From CAYMRB01 sp964392615 (GTDB lineage Bacteria > Planctomycetota > UBA8108): a DNA stretch of 18,159 bases. Below are positions 5,265-12,485 of this stretch, in pieces. The stretch is taken from NCBI GenBank assembly GCA_964392615.1, contig CAYMRB010000182.1:1-18159 (forward strand), written 5' to 3'. The number at the start of each line of letters is the position of its first letter. Position 1 is the first letter of the stretch. Made by a program: the position numbers and the translations under genes. Under the pieces are notes generated by a model, which did not search any database, had not been told where the DNA came from, and saw only the letters and a list, made by a program, of their open reading frames with translations.

Positions 5265-6329
5265 TTACCGCTTGCGCAGTTTGTCGATCTCTGCCAGCAC
5301 CTCGTCCGCGGTCGGCCGGTCCGCGTACTTCGTACCGCGTTGCTCGTAGCGGATGACGCCCTGCTTGTCGATGACGATCGTCGCCGGGCGATTCGACCAC
5401 TCGGTGTGGATTCTCATCTGGAACGCGACGCCGTACGCCGCGCTCACGGTGTGGGCGGGGTCGGCGAGCACCGTCACGTTGAGCTCGTCCGGGTTCTCGC
5501 CCGCCTCGCGGAGCATGTGGCGGACGCGGTACACCTCGTGCGGATCGATGACGAACAGGGCCGTGTCCTTCTTCGCGAGCGCGTCGAGTCGGCCGCGCAA
5601 CTGCGCGACTTGCCGGTGGCACACCGGTCACGTGTCGCCGTAGATGAACACGAGGACGACGTTCTTCTTGCCACGCAACGTGCTGAGCCGGTGCGCCTTG
5701 CCGCTCGCATCGCGGAGCGTGAAGTCCGGCGCGGCCCCTCCGAGCTTCGCGCTACCGATTGCCGCGGGGTCGAGATCGCGGAAGGCCTTGCGCACCGCCG
5801 GCGGCATTCGCTTGCCCTTGCGCTCGAGCGCGAACCGCACATGAGCGCGCACGTCGCCGTTGCGCTCCTTCTTCGTCAGACCGAAACCCCTCGGCTCCTC
5901 GAGCAGACCGCCGAACTTGCCGAGCGCGTCGGCGGCATAGAGCCGCGCGGCCGCCTCGCCATCGGTGTTGAGCGTCTTCGTCAGCGCGTCGACGGCTCGC
6001 GGATCGCCGACGAACGCGAGCGCCTGCGCCGCGAAAACGCGCAGCTCACCGTCCTCCGCGTCGAGTAGCGCGATCAGCTTCGGAATGCACGGCGAGCCGA
6101 TCCGCACGATGTCGCGCAGGGCGCGCATGCGTACCTTCCAGCCGGCATCGTCGAGCTTGCGCATGTGACCGTTCTGGCGAGTCCAACCGGCGCGGAACGC
6201 GTCGATCGTCGCGTCGAAGGACGGTGGGGGCTCCGACGCCGTCGGTCGGGGCTTGTCGTCCGCGCGGGCGACGGGCGACAGCGACGACGCGACAAGCACG
6301 GTCCAGGCGATAGCGCGGGAAGCGGTCAC
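5265..6329 (-). CDS. Exported HEAT-repeat + redoxin selenoprotein (UxxC active site)
   Basis: A 354-residue protein if the in-frame TGA at 5628-5630 is read as selenocysteine. The chosen start is GTG at 6329, preceded by GAGAGG and followed at once by a signal peptide (about 1-23, ending ARA). Residues 65-145 form HEAT-like helices (KLIALLDAEDGELRVFAAQAL, then AVDALTKTL and AARLYAADALGKFG). Residues 197-354 form an AhpC/TlpA-type redoxin domain: APDFTLRDASGK, VVLVFIYGDT, Sec234-P-V-Cys237, VIDPHEVYRV, ATIVIDKQGVIRYEQ. The stop-like codon sits exactly at the first active-site cysteine, and homology continues in the same frame to TAA at 5265. It should be a periplasmic or extracytoplasmic thiol/selenol oxidoreductase or peroxiredoxin-like enzyme. 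A gene broken by a point mutation, or a sequencing error from TGC/TGT, is the alternative; automated annotation would split or truncate it at 5628. Confidence 0.82.
5592..5609 (-). promoter_or_regulatory. Candidate bacterial SECIS hairpin
   Basis: In the mRNA, GUCGCGC pairs with GCGCGGC over seven base pairs (one G-U) around the loop AGUU. The loop occupies nucleotides +26 to +29 after the UGA. The published bacterial SECIS rule of thumb is an apical loop about 16-37 nt after UGA with at least one G among its first two loop bases; both hold here. A second, shorter-looped hairpin (CCGGUG/CACCGG, 5613-5627) directly follows the UGA and could stack on it or compete with it. The hairpin is coding, as in other bacterial selenoprotein genes. 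Confidence 0.55.
5628..5630 (-). other. Recoded TGA codon (selenocysteine 234)
   Basis: On the minus strand the context is GGC GAC ACG TGA CCG GTG TGC (G-D-T-U-P-V-C). A cysteine codon is expected here in a redoxin CxxC motif. TGA terminates at least eight other genes of this window, including pilT, the heptosyltransferase gene and lysS, so decoding must be local to this site. Confidence 0.78.
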
Positions 6330-6427
6330 GGCAGCCTCTCGTCGATCGGGGAAGATCCTACAGCACGAACCAGAGGGAGCATCGTACCCGACGTTCTCGC
6401 CCGCGGGGAGCTTCTCGCGCAGAGCTC

Positions 6428-6455
6428 TTGCGCGCGCCTTCGGATTCGTTACCCT
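6428..6455 (+). promoter_or_regulatory. Possible promoter for the heptosyltransferase gene
   Basis: TTGCGC (6428-6433) and TACCCT (6450-6455) are separated by 16 nt and end seven bases before the ATG at 6463. The match is modest (three of six at the -10). If used, the mRNA would start at or next to the ATG, and indeed no Shine-Dalgarno is visible. The rest of 6330-6462 is the shared upstream region of two divergent genes; I saw no better promoter for the leftward gene. Confidence 0.25.
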
Positions 6456-6462
6456 CGCTCCC

Positions 6463-7548
6463 ATGAGCGTCCTGGTCGATTCTGCCCATTCCCTGCGCCG
6501 GATATTGGTCCGCGGCCCGAACCCGGTCGGCGATCTCGTGATGGCGACCGCGTGCCTCGCGGACATCCGCCGGAGTTTCCCCGCCGCGCACATCACGCTG
6601 TGGGTGCGCCCCGGGCGCGACCGCCTGCTCGACGGGCTCGACGTGTTCGATGAGATCCTGATCGACTACAGCCACAAGGGACGGGCCCGATTTCTCGCTA
6701 CGATTCGCGATCTCCGCACGCGCCGATTCGATGCCGCGATCCTGCTGACGAACTCGTTTCGCACAGCGCTCGTCACCGCTCTCGCCGGCCTGCCGCGTCG
6801 CGTCGGTTTTCGCAAGGGCGGGCAGGAGCTGTTCCTGACGCACGTCATCGAGCCGATCCTCGACGACGACGAGCGCGTCGCGTGCAATCGGTGGAAGCCG
6901 CGCCCCATGGCGGAGATCTACGCCGATCTGTGCGCTGCGGTCGGCGTCGAACGCGGTGACGGCCGTCCGCGCCTCGCGGTGCCTTCGTCGCTCGAGGAGG
7001 CCGCCGCCGCGAAGCGGCGCGAGTTCGACATCGCGGACGGCGAGAAGCTCATCGGGCTGGCTCCGGGAGCGTCGTTCGGAGCGAGCAAGCTCTGGCCGCC
7101 GGAGCTGTTCGGTCGCCTCGCCGACCTGCTCACGGAAACCCGCGGTCAGCGCACGATCATCTTCGCCGGCCCGGGCGAGGATGGCATCGCCCGCGACCTC
7201 GCGTCGCACATGAAGACGACGCCCATCGACACGTCGCACGATCCGCTCGGTCTCGACCTGCTCAAACCGTTCGTGCGCGACCTGTCGCTCCTCGTCACGA
7301 TGGACAGCGGTCCGCGACACTTCGGCGCCGCGCTCGGCGTGCCGACTCTCGTCGTCATGGGACCGACCGATCCCATGTGGACGCACGCCAACCTCGAGCA
7401 TTCCGAGGTCGTCCGCCACGACGTTCCGTGCGGGCCCTGTCACCTGCAGGTCTGCCCGCTCGACCACCGATGCATGACGAGCATCTCGCCCGAAGAGGTA
7501 CTCGAGAGGATCGAGGCATTGGAGCGGCGGCTCGTCACCGGGCCGTGA
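6463..7548 (+). CDS. waaF: ADP-heptose:LPS heptosyltransferase (GT9, WaaF-like)
   Basis: A 361-residue glycosyltransferase of family GT9. These cytoplasmic, membrane-associated enzymes transfer L-glycero-D-manno-heptose from ADP-heptose to the LPS inner core. Seen here: N-terminal RILVRGPNPVGDLVMATACL (GT-B acceptor domain with the conserved Asp in VGDLVM), KLIGLAPGASFGASKLWPPE in the second Rossmann domain, the GT9 signature VTMDSGPRHFGAALGVPTLV, and a Cys-rich tail PCGPCHLQVCPLDHRCM, which is characteristic of heptosyltransferase II. The start at 6463 fits the family N-terminus; an upstream in-frame extension lacks homology. It stands alone between a divergent gene and a convergent gene (30-nt gap to nspC). 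Its presence implies an outer membrane with LPS-like lipid. RfaF is a synonym; a paralogous GT9 for another heptose glycan is possible. Confidence 0.9.
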   Translation: MSVLVDSAHSLRRILVRGPNPVGDLVMATACLADIRRSFPAAHITLWVRPGRDRLLDGLDVFDEILIDYSHKGRARFLATIRDLRTRRFDAAILLTNSFRTALVTALAGLPRRVGFRKGGQELFLTHVIEPILDDDERVACNRWKPRPMAEIYADLCAAVGVERGDGRPRLAVPSSLEEAAAAKRREFDIADGEKLIGLAPGASFGASKLWPPELFGRLADLLTETRGQRTIIFAGPGEDGIARDLASHMKTTPIDTSHDPLGLDLLKPFVRDLSLLVTMDSGPRHFGAALGVPTLVVMGPTDPMWTHANLEHSEVVRHDVPCGPCHLQVCPLDHRCMTSISPEEVLERIEALERRLVTGP

Positions 7549-7578
7549 TCGCGACGGATTGCCTTCTTCAACGGGCAG

Positions 7579-8718
7579 TTAGGAGAGCCGGCTGCGGAAG
7601 TCGTGATAGTCGAACTCCCGCACGACGCGAACGTCGCCGTGGCGCGAATCGAACAGCGCGATCGACGGCAGCCGCACGCCGTTGAAGGTATTCGTCTTCA
7701 CCATCGTGTAGTGCGCCATGTCGCGGAACACGAGCCGATCACCGATCGCGAGCGGCTGCTCGAACGAGTAGTCGCCGATCACGTCGCCCGCGAGGCACGT
7801 CAACCCGCCGAGGCGGTAGTCGTGCCGGCACTCGCCGGGCTTGCGGGCACCGGCGATCTCCGGTCGATAGGGCATCTCGAGCACGTCGGGCATGTGGGCT
7901 GCGGCCGAAGTGTCGAGGATCGCCGTACGTTTCTCGTTGTCGACGATGTCGAGCACGGTCGCGACGAGCACCCCCGCGTCGAGCGCGACCGCCTCGCCCG
8001 GCTCGAGCCAGACTTCGACATCCCAGCGCGCGCGGAATCGGGTGATTGCGTCACACAGCTCGTCGAGGTCGTAGTCGTCCGCCGTGATGCGCTGGCCACC
8101 GCCCAGGTTGACCCAGCTGCGATCGACGAGCCATTCGCCGAACCGCGCCTCGAATGCCGCCAGCACGCGTCCGAGGACGTCGGCGCCCTGGCCGCAGCAC
8201 GCGTGCAGGTGGAACCCATCGATTCCGCCGAGCTCCGCGGCCCGGAATTGCGCGCGCGTGACACCGAGACGCGAGTATCGGGCGCACGGATCGTAGATCG
8301 CCGGCTCGACCTCCGAGTGCTCCGGATTGACGCGGATGCCGAAGGACATATGGGGCGCCGCGCGCCGTGCGAGCGACCGGAACCGCTTCCACTGAGCGAA
8401 CGAGTTGAACGTCAGGTGGCTCGCGAGATCCAGCCACGCCGGCATCTCCTCGTCGCGATAGGCCGGGGCGTACGCGTGCACCGTGCCCCCGAAGTCCTCC
8501 TTGCCGAGCCGCGCCTCGTCGACCGAGCTCACGGCCGTTCCGTGCAGGTAGCGGCGGCAGAGATCGAACGTGCTGAATGCAGCGTATCCCTTCAGAGCGA
8601 GAGCAAGGCGCGCGCCGGTCCGTTCGTGGACCGCGGCGAGCCGCTCGAGGTTGCGTTCGAGCCGAACGACGTCGATCACCCAGCACGGAGATGGGACGGA
8701 TCGCGGGTCGAGCTTCAT
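7579..8718 (-). CDS. nspC: Carboxynorspermidine/carboxyspermidine decarboxylase
   Basis: A 379-residue PLP enzyme of the alanine racemase-fold decarboxylases. It removes CO2 from carboxynorspermidine or carboxyspermidine to give norspermidine or spermidine, the last step of the alternative polyamine route. Lys43 in ALKGYAAFS is the expected PLP lysine. HLHACCGQGAD (His172 region), LGGGQRIT, LEPGEAVAL, the catalytic-Cys segment GGLTCLAGD (Cys308) and AHYTMVKTNTFNG near the C-terminus are all NspC hallmarks. The start at 8718 was chosen over an in-frame start at 8736 because GAGGAGG lies just upstream, and because its ATG overlaps the TGA of the preceding dehydrogenase gene (ATGA). That coupling with its pathway partner supports the assignment. 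It is the last gene of the leftward block. Confidence 0.95.
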   Translation of the reverse strand: MKLDPRSVPSPCWVIDVVRLERNLERLAAVHERTGARLALALKGYAAFSTFDLCRRYLHGTAVSSVDEARLGKEDFGGTVHAYAPAYRDEEMPAWLDLASHLTFNSFAQWKRFRSLARRAAPHMSFGIRVNPEHSEVEPAIYDPCARYSRLGVTRAQFRAAELGGIDGFHLHACCGQGADVLGRVLAAFEARFGEWLVDRSWVNLGGGQRITADDYDLDELCDAITRFRARWDVEVWLEPGEAVALDAGVLVATVLDIVDNEKRTAILDTSAAAHMPDVLEMPYRPEIAGARKPGECRHDYRLGGLTCLAGDVIGDYSFEQPLAIGDRLVFRDMAHYTMVKTNTFNGVRLPSIALFDSRHGDVRVVREFDYHDFRSRLS

Positions 8719-9902
8719 CGTTCCTCCTCGACCCACGGCAGGCCGTGTTTCGGCAGCTCGGCCATGAACGGCGCCGGATCCATCTGCTCGACGTTGAACA
8801 CGCCCTCACCGCCCCAGACTCCGCGCAGGATGAGCGCAGCCCCGATCATCGCCGGCACGCCTGTCGTGTACGATACCGCCTGCGCGCCGACCTCGCGGTA
8901 GCACTCGGCGTGATCGCAGACGTTGTAGATGTAGATCCGCTTGTCTCGGCCGTCCTGGGTACCATCGATCAGGCAGCCGATACACGTCTTGCCGGTATAG
9001 CCGGCGCCGAGGCTGCCGGGGTCGGGCAGCACGGACTTGAGAAACTTGAGTGGCACGATTTCCCGTCCCTCGTACTCGACGGGGTCGATGCGCGTCATGC
9101 CGACGTTCTGCAACACGCGCAGATGCGTCAGATACTCGTCGCCGAACGTCATCCAGAAGCGGATGCGCTCGATGCCCGGAATGAACCTCGCGAGCGACTC
9201 GAGCTCCTCGTGGTAGAGGAGGTACATCTTGCGCGGCCCGACCTCCGGGAAGTCGAACGTGTCCGCAACCGACAGCGGATCGGTGTCGATCCACGCGCCC
9301 TTCTCCCAGTATCTGCCGCGCTGCGTGATCTCGCGGATATTGATCTCCGGGTTGAAGTTCGTCGCGAACGGGTGCCCGTGATCGCCGCCGTTGCAGTCGA
9401 GGATGTCGATCGTGCGGATTGCGTCGAAGTGCTCGGCGAGCGCGTGCGTGCAGAAGAGGCTCGTGACGCCCGGATCGAAACCGCAGCCGAGCAGCGCGAA
9501 GATCCCACGCTCACAGAACCGCTCGTGGTAGTCCCACTGCCACTGGTAGCAGAACCGCGCCTCATCCGGGGGCTCGTAGTTCGCTGTGTCGAGGTAGTGG
9601 ACGCCGGTCTCGAGACACGCGTCCATGATCGCGAGGTCCTGGTACGGCAACGCGACGTTGACGACGAGGTCGGGGGTGCAGTCGCGGATCAAAGCGACCG
9701 TTTCCTCGACGCGGTCGGCGTCGACGCGTTCTGTGCGGATCGGCGGTCCTCCCGCGCTGGCGATGTCGGTGGCGATCGCCTCGCACTTCGAGACCGTGCG
9801 ACTCGCCAGGTAAATCTCCTCGAAGACCTCCGGGACGAGAGCGCACTTCTTCGCGACGACCGTCCCGACGCCGCCGGCGCCGATGATCAGGACCCTACCC
9901 AT
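8715..9902 (-). CDS. Carboxynorspermidine synthase (saccharopine dehydrogenase-like, CASDH)
   Basis: A 395-residue NAD(P)H-dependent reductase of the saccharopine dehydrogenase family. CASDH condenses L-aspartate beta-semialdehyde with diaminopropane or putrescine and reduces the Schiff base to carboxynorspermidine or carboxyspermidine, the substrate of NspC. The N-terminus VLIIGAGGVGTVVAKKCA holds the dinucleotide-binding loop (GAGGVG, 8-13). Further landmarks are YLASRTVSKCEAIA, NVALPYQDLAIMDACLETG, YLDTANYE, the GCGFDPGVTSLFC segment and GKTCIGCLIDG near the C-terminus. Length and landmarks match bacterial CASDH rather than lysine-forming LYS1, and the 4-nt overlap with nspC makes the role nearly certain. 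It starts 12 nt after the stop of the alcohol dehydrogenase-like gene. Confidence 0.93.
   Translation of the reverse strand: MGRVLIIGAGGVGTVVAKKCALVPEVFEEIYLASRTVSKCEAIATDIASAGGPPIRTERVDADRVEETVALIRDCTPDLVVNVALPYQDLAIMDACLETGVHYLDTANYEPPDEARFCYQWQWDYHERFCERGIFALLGCGFDPGVTSLFCTHALAEHFDAIRTIDILDCNGGDHGHPFATNFNPEINIREITQRGRYWEKGAWIDTDPLSVADTFDFPEVGPRKMYLLYHEELESLARFIPGIERIRFWMTFGDEYLTHLRVLQNVGMTRIDPVEYEGREIVPLKFLKSVLPDPGSLGAGYTGKTCIGCLIDGTQDGRDKRIYIYNVCDHAECYREVGAQAVSYTTGVPAMIGAALILRGVWGGEGVFNVEQMDPAPFMAELPKHGLPWVEEER
8723..8729 (-). promoter_or_regulatory. Strong ribosome-binding site deciding the nspC start
   Basis: GAGGAGG on the minus strand ends 4 nt before the ATG at 8718, inside the end of the upstream gene. 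It supports 8718 over 8736 as the start and suggests strong, coupled translation. Confidence 0.75.
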
Positions 9903-9914
9903 GACTTTCGAGGC

Positions 9915-10901
9915 TCATTGCAACGCGGGGAACTCGAGGATGACCTTGAGCGCACCGTCGCGTCGCTCGTGAAACGTCTCGAACGCCGTCTGGAGGTGTG
10001 CAAGCGGATACGTGTGCGTGACGAGCGGTGACAGGTCGATCCGGCATTCGGAGATCCACTGCATCGCGAGTGGGAAGTCGCGTCCGAAGTCCGGGTTCAA
10101 GCTCGTGTGGACCGTCACCTTCTTCAACGCGAGGTCGAACCACCGGATCCCGTCGAGGATCGCAGGCGGCACGCCGAAGTAGAGGAAATGCCCGTTCGTG
10201 CGGCAGAGCTCGACGCAGAGATTGAACTGTTGGTCGCGGTGACCGACCGCCTCGACGACCAGGTCGGGCATGGCGCCATCGGTGATGTCACGGACCGCAG
10301 CGACGGGGTCGTCGCGCGAGTTGTCGATGACATGCGTGGCGCCCAACGACGGGCTCTTCGCGAGCCGCGACGCGAGCGGGTCGATCGCGATGACGCGGCG
10401 TGCTCCGAGCTGGCGCAGGCAGCAAGCGATGATCTGACCCATCGGGCCTTGACCGACGACCGCGACGTCGAGGTCGAGCACCACCGGGACCTTCTTCAGA
10501 GCGTAGAGCACCGTGCCGAGGGGTTGAGCGAGTACCGCGATGCTCTCCGGAAGCGACGGGTTCACGAAGATGGCACGATCCTCGCTGGTGACCCAACGCT
10601 CGAAGAGGCCGACTTGATTGACCGGCACCGCGAGGATCTTGTCGCCCTCGCGGAACTTGCTCCCCGTGGTCGCGATGACCGTGCCTACCATCTCGTGGAG
10701 CGAGAGGCCGGGGCGCAGCGGATACTCGGAGCCTTCCTCCAGTCCGCCGAGCTGGCCGTCGAAGTACGGCAGATCCGATCCGCACAAGCACGCGGTCGTG
10801 GGCTCGAACAGAACTTCACCGGTACTGTCCGGTCCGAGCGTCGGCTCCGGAACGTCGACGAGCGCGATCTCTCCGGGAGCGCGAATCTGACCTGCCAGCA
10901 T
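9915..10901 (-). CDS. Zinc-type alcohol dehydrogenase family protein (MDR)
   Basis: A 328-residue medium-chain dehydrogenase/reductase. The catalytic-zinc ligands are visible: Cys40 in CLCGSD and His69-Glu70 in SLHEMVG. The Rossmann loop appears as VAVVGQGPMGQI. The structural-zinc lobe with four closely spaced cysteines, present in classic ADH and threonine dehydrogenase, is missing, and the protein is shorter than those (about 340-350). The ATG at 10901 follows CAGGAG by a short gap. It lies 12 nt upstream of the carboxynorspermidine synthase gene in the same direction, so it is probably in the same transcript. Substrate is unknown; oxidation of a polyol, amino alcohol or threonine-like compound is possible. 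A link to polyamine supply is only inferred from position. Confidence 0.88.
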   Translation of the reverse strand: MLAGQIRAPGEIALVDVPEPTLGPDSTGEVLFEPTTACLCGSDLPYFDGQLGGLEEGSEYPLRPGLSLHEMVGTVIATTGSKFREGDKILAVPVNQVGLFERWVTSEDRAIFVNPSLPESIAVLAQPLGTVLYALKKVPVVLDLDVAVVGQGPMGQIIACCLRQLGARRVIAIDPLASRLAKSPSLGATHVIDNSRDDPVAAVRDITDGAMPDLVVEAVGHRDQQFNLCVELCRTNGHFLYFGVPPAILDGIRWFDLALKKVTVHTSLNPDFGRDFPLAMQWISECRIDLSPLVTHTYPLAHLQTAFETFHERRDGALKVILEFPALQ

Positions 10902-10949
10902 CTGGTTCTCCTGCGGCTTCCCGACGCGCGTCAGGGCGTCGTCGTGCCG

Positions 10950-12485
10950 TCAGCTATCGTCGTCGGCGCCGGTGTCGTCCGACGCGTCCGATTCGGAATC
11001 CTGCTTGCTGCGCATCATCGGGAACGCGATGACGTCGCGGATCGAGCGCGCGTCGGTCAGCAGCATCACGATGCGGTCGACACCGAGCCCGACTCCGCCG
11101 GTCGGCGGCATGCCGCAGCCGACGGCCTTGAGGAAGTCGACGTCCATCGGATGGTTCGCGACGCCCTCGTCGTCCTCGCCGAGGGCGCGCTGATCGACGA
11201 ACCGCTCGTGCTGTTCGACCGGATCCGTGAGCTCGGAGTACGCGTTGCCGATCTCCATTCCCATGCACATCGGCTCGAATCGCTCGACCAGACGGTCGTC
11301 GCCTCGCTTGCGCTTGGTCAGCGGCGAGATTTCGAGCGGGTGATCGCAGACGAACGTCGGTTGCTCGATGTTCGGCTCGACGAGTTCGCCGAAGAGCTCG
11401 GCGACCGCGTGGCCCCACGTGAACGGCTTGGGCGGCGCGAGGTGGCGCTTTTCGCACTCCTCGCGCAGCGCGGCCTCATCGAGATTCGCCGCGTCGATGC
11501 CGATCTCGAGCAAGCCTTCGAGCACCGTCATCCGTCGCCACGGCGGCGCGAAGTCGATTTCCCTGTCGCCGTAGGGCACTCGGGTCGTGCCGCAGACCTC
11601 TTCGGCAACCGTCGAGACCAGCGCCTCGAATTGGTCCATCTGGTAGCGGTAGTCGGTGTACGCCTCGTACCACTCGAGCATCGTGAACTCGGGGTTGTGG
11701 CTCCGATCGATGCCCTCGTTGCGGAAGTTCTGGCAGACGGTGTAGACCTTCTCGAAGCCACCGACGATAAAGCGCTTGAGCGGGAGCTCCGGCGAGATGC
11801 GCAGGAAAGCCGCGTGGTCCGAAAGCGCGTGGATCGACGTCTCGAACGGGCGCGCCTCGGCGCCGCCGTAGTTCATTTCGATCGTCGGCGTCGTGACTTC
11901 GAGGAAGTCCCGGTCGTCGAGGAAGCGACGGATCGCCGCGATGATCTTGCCGCGCAGCACCATCTTGCGGCGCGCGGCCGCGTCGGTGATCCAGTGGAGG
12001 TAGCGCTCGCGATAGAGCGTTTCCGGATCGACGAGCTGGTTGAAGGTCTGGTCGTCCTTCGACTTCGGAATCGGCACGCGAACGACCGTCTTCGACAAGA
12101 CTTCGAGAGTCTTCGCCGCGACGGACAGCTCGCCCATCTTCGTGACGAAGAGCTCGCCCGAGACGCCGATGTGGTCGCCGAGATCGAGTCCGTGACGGAT
12201 GACGCTCCAAGCGGTCTCGTCGAACTCGTTCTTGCGCAGCATGAGCTGCAGGCGGCCGTCGAAGTCTTCGATGTCGACGAAGATCATCTTGCCCTTGCCG
12301 CGATAGGCGACAAGGCGACCGGCGACGCGAACGTCGCTGCCGAGGAGGGACTCCTGCTCCTCGCGCACCGCGGCGAGCGAGTGGGAGCGATCGAAGGAGT
12401 AGGGATACAGCGAGACGCCACGCTCGAGGAGGTCGCGGCGCTTATCGAGGAGGTTGTCGTCGAAGGGCATCGGCGGTCGGCTCAC
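10950..12485 (-). CDS. lysS: Lysyl-tRNA synthetase, class II
   Basis: A 511-residue class II LysRS, which charges tRNA-Lys in the cytoplasm. The N-terminal OB fold includes VRVAGRLVAYRGKGKMIFVDI and DGRLQLMLRKNEF. The catalytic core has motif 2 (FRNEGIDRSHNPEFTMLEWY), the ISPLTKRKRGDD and EIGNAYSELTDPVEQHERF segments, and motif 3 (GGVGLGVDRIVMLLTDARSI). Length matches the family (about 490-510). The C-terminus carries an unusual acidic tail of 16 residues (DSESDASDDTGADDDS). The start given is a GTG whose last two bases overlap the TGA of the cyclophilin gene (GTGA); an ATG at 12470 is an alternative and neither has a strong ribosome site. Confidence 0.97.
   Translation of the reverse strand: MSRPPMPFDDNLLDKRRDLLERGVSLYPYSFDRSHSLAAVREEQESLLGSDVRVAGRLVAYRGKGKMIFVDIEDFDGRLQLMLRKNEFDETAWSVIRHGLDLGDHIGVSGELFVTKMGELSVAAKTLEVLSKTVVRVPIPKSKDDQTFNQLVDPETLYRERYLHWITDAAARRKMVLRGKIIAAIRRFLDDRDFLEVTTPTIEMNYGGAEARPFETSIHALSDHAAFLRISPELPLKRFIVGGFEKVYTVCQNFRNEGIDRSHNPEFTMLEWYEAYTDYRYQMDQFEALVSTVAEEVCGTTRVPYGDREIDFAPPWRRMTVLEGLLEIGIDAANLDEAALREECEKRHLAPPKPFTWGHAVAELFGELVEPNIEQPTFVCDHPLEISPLTKRKRGDDRLVERFEPMCMGMEIGNAYSELTDPVEQHERFVDQRALGEDDEGVANHPMDVDFLKAVGCGMPPTGGVGLGVDRIVMLLTDARSIRDVIAFPMMRSKQDSESDASDDTGADDDS

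Noticed and set aside
4063..5349. 428-codon rightward frame covering the duplicate genes and the inverted repeat
   Set aside because: Out of frame with both anchored-protein genes, Arg/Gly-rich, and partly a translation of the non-coding inverted repeat.
5265..5624. Separate small gene starting at ATG 5624
   Set aside because: Same frame as the upstream part, directly after the TGA, lacking the N-terminal half of a redoxin fold; it is the C-terminal part of the selenoprotein.
5628..5630. Frameshift or pseudogene explanation for the redoxin gene
   Set aside because: No frame change is needed, coding character is intact on both sides, and the only defect is a TGA at the catalytic position. 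A point mutation or sequencing error remains possible but is less likely.
5628..5630. Genetic-code reassignment of TGA
   Set aside because: TGA terminates pilT, the hydroxyacid dehydrogenase, both anchored proteins, the heptosyltransferase, lysS and others at positions that match family lengths.
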